This document shows positions 33,341 through 40,890 of a DNA stretch of 64,000 nt, piece by piece; position 1 is the first letter of the stretch, and each line of letters opens with the position of its first letter. The translations under genes were made by a program, and so were the position numbers. The DNA is from Paenibacillus_E sp040812395 (GTDB taxonomy: Bacteria > Bacillota > Bacilli > Paenibacillales > NBRC-103111). The stretch is taken from NCBI RefSeq assembly GCF_040812395.1, contig NZ_JBFNXH010000013.1, positions 62,001 to 126,000 on the forward strand, read 5' to 3'. The notes beneath the pieces are model-generated. The model did no database searches. It saw nothing but the letters and a program-made list of their open reading frames with translations, and had not been told where the DNA came from.

Positions 33341-34708
33341 ATGGCAGCAGTAATTTTACATAAAAAAAGGAAACCGCGCTTGGAGCAAGGACATCCATGG
33401 GTGTTCCGCAGCGAAATTGAGCGTGTGGAAGGCGAGCTTATACCGGGACAGCTGGTGCCTGTCCATACGCATCTCGGGCAATATCTCGGCACAGGTTATT
33501 ACAATGAAGCTTCCCAAATAACGGTCCGAATCGTATCGTATCAACCGCTTGAGGCACTGACGACCGAAGTTTTTGTTGAACGAATCACGAAATGCTTGCT
33601 CCATCGCAAACGCTTTTTGGAAGATGCGGCTTCCTATCGGTTGGTTTATGGGGAGGCGGACTTTTTACCCGGCCTGATCGTTGATAAGTTCGCCGACACA
33701 CTGGTTGTTCAACTGCTTACTTTGGGAATGGATCAATGCAGACAACAAATCGTGGATGCATTAGTTCAAGTGATGAACCCAGTTGGCATTTATGAGCGCA
33801 GCGATGTTTCCGTTCGCGAGTTGGAAGGTCTGAAGATGACCAAGGGCCTGCTCTATGGCGATTGTCCGAAACATGTGGATATTTTGGAAAACGGCTTGCG
33901 CATTCGCGTCGACATTGAAGAGGGACAGAAGACGGGTTATTTCTTCGATCAAAGAGAAAACCGCGCATCGATCGCTCCGCTGATGACAGGCTGGGGCGTT
34001 CGCAGTGGTATCGAGTTGAAGCAAGTTGAAGAAGGTGGCGTTAGCCAGGAGCTGCCAGTTAATGCAAACGGCAAAGTTGTAACTTTCCCTTTCTGGGATG
34101 GCGCAACCGTTCTGGAATGCTTCTCTCACACGGGCAGCTTCACGCTGAATGCCTGCAAATACGGAGCCAAAAAAGTGACTTGTCTCGATATTTCGGAGCA
34201 CGCGATAGAAAGCGCAAGAACGAATGTCCGGCTAAATGGCTTTGAGGATCGTGTAGAATACGTCGTCGCGGACGCGTTCGAATATTTGCGCCAGCAGGTC
34301 AAGGGGTTGGATGAACGGAAAATACGCGCATCTGCAAACGTCGGCCAGTCCAAAGTGGATACATCGAAGCCGGTCAGCGGCGGGCGTTCATGGGACGTCG
34401 TTATTTTGGATCCGCCAGCTTTCGCCAAAACCAAAAGTGCCGTAGAAGGCGCGTGCCGCGGCTACAAGGATATTAACCTCCATGGGCTAAAGCTCGTGAA
34501 TGAAGGTGGCTATTTAGTTACGGCAAGCTGCTCCTATCATATGCGACCAGAGCTGTTCCTGGAGACCATACACGCTGCGGCGACGGATGCCGGGAAAATT
34601 TTGCGTTTGGTCGAGTTCCGCGGAGCGGGTATGGATCATCCTCGTATCCTGGGCGTCGATGAGGGGCATTATTTGAAATTTGCCATTTTTGAGGTGCGCA
34701 GCAAATAA
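33341..34708 (+). CDS. RlmI-type class I SAM-dependent rRNA methyltransferase
   Basis: A 455-residue enzyme: an N-terminal PUA domain (about 1-75, KPRLEQGHPWVFRSEI), an RNA-binding middle, then a Rossmann methyltransferase with GYFFDQRENR, VLECFSHTGSFTLNACKYGA (SAM site), the VILDPPAFAK motif and TASCSYHM. This is the layout of RlmI/YwbD, which makes m5C in 23S rRNA. It is about 60 residues longer than usual because of two insertions: at about 222-250 (before the SAM motif, ending FPFWDG) and at about 318-345 (before VVILDPP). Start ATG at 33341; the extension to the left is not conserved-looking. Confidence 0.9.
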   Translation: MAAVILHKKRKPRLEQGHPWVFRSEIERVEGELIPGQLVPVHTHLGQYLGTGYYNEASQITVRIVSYQPLEALTTEVFVERITKCLLHRKRFLEDAASYRLVYGEADFLPGLIVDKFADTLVVQLLTLGMDQCRQQIVDALVQVMNPVGIYERSDVSVRELEGLKMTKGLLYGDCPKHVDILENGLRIRVDIEEGQKTGYFFDQRENRASIAPLMTGWGVRSGIELKQVEEGGVSQELPVNANGKVVTFPFWDGATVLECFSHTGSFTLNACKYGAKKVTCLDISEHAIESARTNVRLNGFEDRVEYVVADAFEYLRQQVKGLDERKIRASANVGQSKVDTSKPVSGGRSWDVVILDPPAFAKTKSAVEGACRGYKDINLHGLKLVNEGGYLVTASCSYHMRPELFLETIHAAATDAGKILRLVEFRGAGMDHPRILGVDEGHYLKFAIFEVRSK

Positions 34709-34719
34709 CGGTATTTCGA

Positions 34720-34746
34720 AGCAGGGCTGTGAAGCCTTGCTTTTTT
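34720..34746 (+). terminator. Terminator after the RlmI-type gene
   Basis: AGCAGGGCT and AGCCTTGCT (one G-T pair) with loop GTGA, then TTTTTT. Confidence 0.8.
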
Positions 34747-34804
34747 GTGCGCTTGACATTGCCTAAGGGCAAGCCAGTACGATGAGGTTGTTCCCGTGCC
34801 GTAA

Positions 34805-34927
34805 AATGGCTATAAAGTTGTGAAGGGCATCGATTTGGAGTGGTATGGCGAAAGATTTAATGATCCGATGGAGGAGAGCCCCGAGTTAGACCTGTACATT
34901 CCGATTGATGCTGCACATGGAGCGTAA
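34805..34927 (+). pseudogene. Remnant of a GyrI-like / AraC effector-binding domain gene
   Basis: Forty codons that encode GYKVVKGIDLEWYGERF followed by a Glu/Pro stretch and LDLYIPIDAAHGA, then a stop. In effector-binding (GyrI-like) domains the C-terminal strands read much like this (P-x-LEWY ... LxLYIPI). There is no start codon or ribosome site, and a stop codon lies immediately upstream in frame, so this is a truncated relic. The flanks (34747-34804 and 34928-35100) carry no gene; the latter is very AT-rich. Confidence 0.5.
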
Positions 34928-35103
34928 GGCAGAAGTGCGCGTGAAAGAAAGTGATTTGATAAAATAATATGATCGATAAAATTATTTAATATATTTTTAT
35001 TTATCACACGGTAAGAAAAGATGAATTGGATAAAGTTGTAAACCTCCAGTAAGATGAAGAAAATCAAGTGATTTCAGCTTCATCTGAAGGAGAGGACAAT
35101 AAG

Positions 35104-36204
35104 ATGGCATCCGTTACAGGTTTAGAAGGCATTGTTGCTGCAGAGACTGAATTGTCATTGGTTGATGGGGAGAAAGGCTTGTTAATTTATCGAGGCCACG
35201 AGGCAAAAGAGCTCGCGCTTCGAGCAAGCTTTGAAGAAGCGGCTTATTTATTGTGGACCGGAGAGCTTCCCTCAGAGAGAGAACTTCAAAATTTCTGTGC
35301 AAAATGGAAAGGCTGCCGTGAGCTTCCAGTTGAGCTAACTGCAATCCTGGATTTGCTACCTGCAGAATGCGACATGATGAACGTATTGCGAACCGCGGTA
35401 TCCGCGTCGGGCGCGGCAGATCGCATAAGCCGATCTTGGCCGCCCCAATCAGAGGCCGCTCTGCGATATTCGGCGCTCCTGCCCACCATTATCGCCTACC
35501 GTTATCGGAAATCTTTGGGTCTGCCTCCCCTTGAGCCGCACCCAGATCTTGACCATGTGGCGAATTACCTTTACATGCTCACCGGAACTGTTCCGCAGCC
35601 AGCGCATGTGAAGGCGCTAACGGTCTACTTCATATTGGCGATGGAACATGGAATGAATGCCTCTACATTTGCCGGACGCGTGGTGTTGTCCACGCAATCG
35701 GATATTGCCTCAGCGCTTTGCGCTTCAATCGGAGCGATGAAAGGTCCGCTTCATGGGGGTGCACCTTCAGAGGTTGTTCATATGCTGGACGAGATCGGAA
35801 CGAAGGAACATGCGGAACAATGGCTCCGTCGGCAGCTTGAAGCTGGCGAGCGGCTGATGGGCTTTGGGCATCGCATCTATAAGACGTTGGATCCTCGGGC
35901 AGAAGCGCTGCGTACGATTACGACGGAATTATCTTCGGAGGATCCGTGGTTCCAACTAGCCATTCATGTCGAGAAGACAGCTGTTGATTTGCTCCAAGCA
36001 TTCAAACCAGGAAGAAAGCTCTATACGAATGTGGAGTTTTACGCGGCTTCTGTTCTTCGCGCAGTTGCCATGCCAAAGCCGCTGTTCACGCCAACCTTTA
36101 CGGTAAGCCGAATCATTGGGTGGACAGCGCACTTGCTTGAACAAGCGAGCTGCAATCGCATTTTCCGGCCGCAGTCCGTGTATGTTGGGAAAATGCCAGA
36201 GTAG
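35104..36204 (+). CDS. Citrate synthase (CitA type)
   Basis: A 366-residue citrate synthase that condenses acetyl-CoA (or propionyl-CoA) with oxaloacetate. The ATG at 35104 follows AAGGAGAGG. Catalytic residues are His217 (LHGGAPSEV), His256 (FGHRIYKTLDPRAE) and, where most family members have Asp, Glu311 (TNVEFYAASVL). As I recall, this Glu is characteristic of the CitA/minor citrate synthase branch, whose B. subtilis member is also 366 residues. A second, main citrate synthase would be expected in an icd-mdh operon elsewhere. Monocistronic: an AT-rich upstream region, and a strong terminator at 36249. Confidence 0.88.
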   Translation: MASVTGLEGIVAAETELSLVDGEKGLLIYRGHEAKELALRASFEEAAYLLWTGELPSERELQNFCAKWKGCRELPVELTAILDLLPAECDMMNVLRTAVSASGAADRISRSWPPQSEAALRYSALLPTIIAYRYRKSLGLPPLEPHPDLDHVANYLYMLTGTVPQPAHVKALTVYFILAMEHGMNASTFAGRVVLSTQSDIASALCASIGAMKGPLHGGAPSEVVHMLDEIGTKEHAEQWLRRQLEAGERLMGFGHRIYKTLDPRAEALRTITTELSSEDPWFQLAIHVEKTAVDLLQAFKPGRKLYTNVEFYAASVLRAVAMPKPLFTPTFTVSRIIGWTAHLLEQASCNRIFRPQSVYVGKMPE

Positions 36205-36248
36205 AGTATTTGGTTGATATGTGGGTTTGTAAATTTGATCTTGTTTTT

Positions 36249-36300
36249 CGAAAAGCTGTCGATCACACCAATGGTTCGTGGTGCTGTAGACAGCTTTTCT
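36249..36300 (+). terminator. Terminator after the citrate synthase gene
   Basis: GAAAAGCTGTC and GACAGCTTTTC pair perfectly (11 bp), extended by CACACCA / TGGTGC. Weak T-run on the plus strand, stronger on the minus. Confidence 0.75.
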
Positions 36301-36338
36301 GCGTAGTAGCCCTTGAGGTGCAGCAAGGCGGAGATGTT

Positions 36339-36518
36339 GCGGAACATAGATCCTTTATTTGATGAAGCAACTCCCTTTTGGTAGGGGGAGGGATTATAGG
36401 TTCGCTATTCTAGTTGTTTTCGTATAAAAATCGAGTTATTTGCAGAAATAAGGCATCTATGTTCCGCGGACACAAATTGTAATCGATTACACACAGAAAT
36501 AAGATCCCTGTGTTCCGC
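36339..36518. repeat. Three 22-bp units of the GCGGAAC repeat family
   Basis: Forward unit GCGGAACATAGATCC+TTTATTT (36339-36360) and two inverted units AAATAAGGCATCTATGTTCCGC (36446-36467) and AAATAAGATCCCTGTGTTCCGC (36497-36518). The core AATAAGGCATC-TA-GTTCCG also occurs inside the long repeat at 21638. Units one and two could form a large stem-loop. The surrounding interval 36301-36670 holds no gene. Confidence 0.75.
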
Positions 36519-36675
36519 AGACATGTTTCATCATGTTGGTTTCAAGCCGTACACGTGTAGTTTGTGGTTGCTTCATCTCCATAGAAGCTTTCGACGGGCT
36601 GTAGTAGGATATTGTTAAACCCAGGCGTACCAGGCTCTTCACTTACTATGCAGTAGTCTGAAGCGTAGCAGGCAT

Positions 36676-36706
36676 AAAAAAATCAGCTCTTCAAGGAGCT
36701 GATTTT
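36676..36706 (-). terminator. Terminator overlapping the end of the Rrf2 gene
   Basis: AAAATCAGCTC and GAGCTGATTTT form an 11-bp stem; on the minus strand it is followed by seven T. The stem includes the last codons of the Rrf2 gene and its stop. Confidence 0.85.
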
Positions 36707-37126
36707 GTCTGCCAGGTCATGCACGACCTGATCTAAAGTGACATGCGCTAATTCCTGCTCAAGCGCAGCTTGCGCCTGCTGCAGCTTCAACTGCAGGACA
36801 GATTGTATGTTGCTGCCGACCGGACAATTCGGATTGGGCTGCTCATGAAACTGGAATAAGTCCGTTTCTTCAGCCACTTCGACCGCGCGGTAAATATCAA
36901 GCAATGTGATTGCGTCCGGCTGTTTGGCCAGCGTGGCTCCGCCGACGCCTTGTCTAACATGGAGAAGTCCTGCTTTTTTGAGCATCCCGCTCACCTTGCG
37001 CACGATGACAGGGTTGACGTTAATGCTGCCGGCAATGAATTCTGATGTACAGTGTTCGCCTTTTTCCATATCAATGAGCGACAAGATATGGACACCAATG
37101 GTGAAGCGGCTGCTGAACTTTTTCAT
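36683..37126 (-). CDS. Rrf2-family transcriptional regulator (YwnA-like)
   Basis: A 147-residue winged-helix regulator. The start MKKFSSRFTIGVHILSLIDM, followed by SEFIAGSINVNPVIVRKVSGMLKKAGLLHVRQG and GGATLAK, is typical Rrf2. Where Fe-S members such as IscR have three cysteines, this one has a single Cys in NPNCPVGS, as in YwnA-type proteins, so a redox- or ligand-sensing mode without a cluster is more likely. Start ATG at 37126 with GAGGGTG upstream; the longer frame to 37195 is promoter DNA. Its target is probably its own gene or a nearby oxidoreductase. Terminated by the hairpin that overlaps its 3' end. Confidence 0.9.
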   Translation of the reverse strand: MKKFSSRFTIGVHILSLIDMEKGEHCTSEFIAGSINVNPVIVRKVSGMLKKAGLLHVRQGVGGATLAKQPDAITLLDIYRAVEVAEETDLFQFHEQPNPNCPVGSNIQSVLQLKLQQAQAALEQELAHVTLDQVVHDLADKISSLKS

Positions 37127-37268
37127 AAGTTTCACCCTCTTTGTTGTACATATTTTAATTACAGCGGGGAGGAATGTCAAGGATGCCTTTGTCAAAGATC
37201 AGCCCCATCATCTGCTACCCCTCCTTCCTGCTAGAAATGTGATAGAATAAGAGAACACTAGTTGCTAA

Positions 37269-37320
37269 AGCAAACCTTTGAGTATCCTTACGATGCTAGG
37301 TTTGCTAATATAGCAAACCT
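37269..37320 (+). promoter_or_regulatory. Leader of addB with competing hairpins
   Basis: AGCAAACCT occurs at 37269-37277 and 37312-37320, and its complement AGGTTTGCT at 37298-37306. The middle arm can pair with either flank: 9 bp with a 20-base loop, or 9 bp with a 5-base loop ending 2 nt before the AAGGAGG of addB. Mutually exclusive folds next to a ribosome site suggest translational control. Confidence 0.55.
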
Positions 37321-37336
37321 TTAAGGAGGCACATGC

Positions 37337-40300
37337 ATGTCTATTCGATTTGTGATCGGCCGAGCGGGAAGCGGGAAAAGCGCACGCTGCCTGGAAGAGA
37401 TGAAGCAGCGATTGACCGCAGAGCCTGAAGGCGATCCTCTTATTCTGCTTGTGCCTGAGCAAGCGACGTTCCAGGCGGAGCATGCGCTTGTGTCCGATCC
37501 GCATATTGGCGGAATGATTCGCGCGCAGGTGCTGAGCTTTCACCGCCTAGCTTGGCGGGTGATGCAGGAGGAAGGCGGTACGGCCAGACTTCCAATTGAC
37601 GACACAGGAAAAAAATTGCTCCTGACGAGCATTTTACATAAACAGAAAGATCAGCTTCGCTTATTCGGGCACTCGGCTGAGCAAATGGGTTTTGTCGATC
37701 GGCTTAATCAACTATTTACAGAATTAAAGCGCTATTGCGTCACCGCGGAACAGCTCGATGAGCATGAAACCAAGCGAGTGACCACCCTAGGAGAAAGCGG
37801 CCTGCTTCGGGATAAAATGTCCGATATCCGACTTGTTTATCGAGCGTTTCAGTCGGAGCTTGCTAAACAGTATCTGGATGGGGAGGATTACTTAACGCTG
37901 CTGGCGGAACAGATTCCGCATTCCGCTTATTTGCGCTCGGCATCGATTTGGATCGACGGCTTTCACGGCTTCACACCGCAGGAATTCGCTGTGCTGGGAG
38001 CGCTTTTTGCCACTTGTAAGGACGTAACGATTACGCTTTGTCTGGATCGGTCACTGGAAGCGGGCGATACGCCGGATGAGTTGGATTTGTTTCATCCGAC
38101 AGCGACAACGATGGTGCGCCTGCAAGAGAAGATATGGCAGCTGGGGCTGGACGCCGCTGAAGTGCTGCTCCTTGCACCGGAAAGCTCCCCTCGTTTCCAG
38201 GACAGTCCTGCGCTCGCGTATTTGGAACGTATGTTTGATCGGCGGATTGGGGGGGGCGCTAAGCGATATATGCCATCTCCCAACGAGAAGTTAAGCGACC
38301 AGTTGGTGATTCAAGAGGCTGTGCATCGCCGGGCTGAAGTCGAAGGCGCAGTGAGGGATATGCTGCAGCTTGTGCGGGAACATGGCGTGCGCTGGCGGGA
38401 TATCGCGATCATGGTGCGCAACATGGAAGGGTATCAGGATCTATTGAAGGCGGTTCTAACCGATTATGACATCCCTCATTTTTTTGACCAGAAGCGAACG
38501 GTGCTTCATCATCCGCTTGTTGAATTCATCCGTTCGGCTTTGGAGGTTGTGCAGCATAACTGGCATTACGATGCCATATTCCGGTGTGTGAAAACAGATC
38601 TGCTGCTCCCGGTAGAGGCCGCGTCCAAACGTCACCACATGGACAAGCTGGAAAACTATGTGCTGGCTTTTGGCATTGGAGGCTACAGATGGACGGACGG
38701 AAAGCCATGGACCTATAAGCTCCGGGCGAATTTGGAGCAAACGGATGAGAGTCTTCTTGACGAAACTGAGGCACTGCAGCAGTTGAATCTGAGCAAGGAA
38801 TGGATTGTAAAGCCCTTGCTCACATTTTCCAAACGTCTGGAACAAGCACATTCCGTGAAAGATCAGGTCGAGGCACTGTACGAACTTCTGGTTGAAGTGC
38901 AGGCCCCCGACAAAATGGAGGCTTGGCGTCAATCGGCTTTGGAGGACGGCAAGCCCGAAAAAGCCCGCGAGCATGGGCAAATGTGGAACAGCGTCATGGA
39001 TATGCTCGACCAGCTCGTTGAGACGATGGGAGAGGATCATCTGCCGTTGGAGCTTTTCACGGGACTGATTGAGACCGGCATGGAGAGCATGAAGCTGGGA
39101 TTAGTACCGCCATCTATGGATCAACTTCTGATCGGCAGCATGGATCGGACGCGTTCCAGCGGTATTCGCTATGCGTATATGCTGGGCGTTACCGACGGCG
39201 TTATTCCCGCTCAGATGATTGAAAAAGGCGTCCTCACCGAAGCGGAGCGGGAAGTGCTGGCAGACTCCGGGTTGCCGATGGCTGATGGCAGCAGGCGCAA
39301 ACTGCTGGACGAGCAGTTCATCATCTATACGTCCCTGACCGTCCCAGGCAAAAGATTGTGGATGAGCTATCCGCTCGCTGATGAAGAGGGGAAATCGCTG
39401 CTTCCTTCGGAGCTGATTAAACAAATGCGCCAACTGTTTCCCGGTACGGAGCAGCCGCTTCTGCTCGCTGAGCCTTCGAACGAATCGGCGGAGATGGAGC
39501 AAGCGGCTTACATTGCGCATCCGAGCCAAGCGATTTCCTATTTGGCTGTTCGCATGAAGCATTGGATGTTGGGAGGGCGCATGGCTGACCTCTGGTGGGA
39601 AACATACAACTGGTATGTGGCACAGCCGGAGTGGCGAATGAAGCTGCAATCCCTGTCGGGCGCGCTGCAGTATACGAATAAAGAGGCTGGTCTCAGCGCT
39701 TCGACAAGGCAACTTTTGTACGGACAGCATTTGCGGGCGAGCGTTTCGCGGATGGAGAAATACGTGGCTTGCCCGTTTTCACACTTCCTCTCTCACGGTC
39801 TTCGACTGAAAGAGAGACGTGTATACCGGCTGGATGCTCCGGACATCGGGCAATTATTTCATGCGGCGCTGAATCAATTTGTGCAAAATCTCCAGCAGGA
39901 CCAGCTTGACTGGGGCTCGCTTACTGCGGAAGCCTGTATGGAGCGTTCCGCTCAAGTCGTGGACGAGCTCGCTCCGAGGCTGCAGGGAGAAATTCTGCTC
40001 AGCTCAAGCCGCTACGCTTACATCGCCAGGAAGCTGAAGCAGGTCGTGGGACGAGCGGCTGTTGTTCTGGGCGAGCATGCGAAACGCGGACAATTTCAGC
40101 CGCTGGGGCTGGAAATCGATTTTGGGCCAGGCAAGGAGCTGCCGCCACTTACGTTCCAATTGGACAACGGCTGCACAATGGAAATTATCGGTCGTATCGA
40201 TCGGGTGGATCGGGCGGATGGCGAACAAGGCGTGCTGCTGCGCGTCATCGATTATAAATCGAGTCAAACCTCATTGCAGCTTTCTGAGGTGTACTACGGC

Positions 40301-40864
40301 CTTTCGCTCCAAATGCTGACGTATCTGGACGTTATCATTACACATGCCGAGCAGTGGCTCGGTATCCCGGCGAAGCCGGCGGGTGTGCTTTATTTCCACG
40401 TGCATAACCCGATGCTTCAGCAAAAAAATGCGCTGGATCCCGCGGAGGTAGAGAAGGAGCTGCGCAAGCGGTATAAAATGAAAGGTTTGATCACAGCTGA
40501 CGCTGAAGTTGCCGGTCTGATGGACGAGCAGCTCATTCATGCCGCAGGTCATTCCCAGCTCATTCCGGTCGCTTTGAAAAAAGACGGCAGCTTTTATTCC
40601 AGTTCCTCCGTCGCTACGGATGCGCAGTGGGATACGCTTCGTAAATATGTGCGCAAGCAGGTCAAGATGATCGGGACGGGCATTACCGACGGACATGTCG
40701 ATATCGCGCCGTACCGGTTGGGCAAAAAGACGGCCTGTTTGCACTGTTCGTATAAATCGGTTTGTCAGTTTGATCCTTTATTCGAAGGCAATGAAATCAA
40801 CGTATGGAGGCAGCGTGGCAAAGAGCAGCTCTGGTCCGAACTGGAGCAAAGCGCGGGCACGTGA
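37337..40864 (+). CDS. addB: ATP-dependent helicase/deoxyribonuclease subunit B
   Basis: A 1175-residue subunit of AddAB, the RecBCD counterpart that processes double-strand breaks to Chi. Walker A is GRAGSGKS at about 8-15. The helicase-like core is degenerate, as usual for AddB. The C-terminal nuclease domain has a RecB-type IGRIDRVDRA ... LRVIDYKSS motif (about 955-975). Cysteines for the Fe-S staple are present: YVACPFSHF and, near the end, CLHCSYKSVC. Length is normal. Followed after 26 bp by addA. Confidence 0.96.
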   Translation: MSIRFVIGRAGSGKSARCLEEMKQRLTAEPEGDPLILLVPEQATFQAEHALVSDPHIGGMIRAQVLSFHRLAWRVMQEEGGTARLPIDDTGKKLLLTSILHKQKDQLRLFGHSAEQMGFVDRLNQLFTELKRYCVTAEQLDEHETKRVTTLGESGLLRDKMSDIRLVYRAFQSELAKQYLDGEDYLTLLAEQIPHSAYLRSASIWIDGFHGFTPQEFAVLGALFATCKDVTITLCLDRSLEAGDTPDELDLFHPTATTMVRLQEKIWQLGLDAAEVLLLAPESSPRFQDSPALAYLERMFDRRIGGGAKRYMPSPNEKLSDQLVIQEAVHRRAEVEGAVRDMLQLVREHGVRWRDIAIMVRNMEGYQDLLKAVLTDYDIPHFFDQKRTVLHHPLVEFIRSALEVVQHNWHYDAIFRCVKTDLLLPVEAASKRHHMDKLENYVLAFGIGGYRWTDGKPWTYKLRANLEQTDESLLDETEALQQLNLSKEWIVKPLLTFSKRLEQAHSVKDQVEALYELLVEVQAPDKMEAWRQSALEDGKPEKAREHGQMWNSVMDMLDQLVETMGEDHLPLELFTGLIETGMESMKLGLVPPSMDQLLIGSMDRTRSSGIRYAYMLGVTDGVIPAQMIEKGVLTEAEREVLADSGLPMADGSRRKLLDEQFIIYTSLTVPGKRLWMSYPLADEEGKSLLPSELIKQMRQLFPGTEQPLLLAEPSNESAEMEQAAYIAHPSQAISYLAVRMKHWMLGGRMADLWWETYNWYVAQPEWRMKLQSLSGALQYTNKEAGLSASTRQLLYGQHLRASVSRMEKYVACPFSHFLSHGLRLKERRVYRLDAPDIGQLFHAALNQFVQNLQQDQLDWGSLTAEACMERSAQVVDELAPRLQGEILLSSSRYAYIARKLKQVVGRAAVVLGEHAKRGQFQPLGLEIDFGPGKELPPLTFQLDNGCTMEIIGRIDRVDRADGEQGVLLRVIDYKSSQTSLQLSEVYYGLSLQMLTYLDVIITHAEQWLGIPAKPAGVLYFHVHNPMLQQKNALDPAEVEKELRKRYKMKGLITADAEVAGLMDEQLIHAAGHSQLIPVALKKDGSFYSSSSVATDAQWDTLRKYVRKQVKMIGTGITDGHVDIAPYRLGKKTACLHCSYKSVCQFDPLFEGNEINVWRQRGKEQLWSELEQSAGT

Positions 40865-40890
40865 CCGAAGCAGCAGGAAGGAGATGCGAA

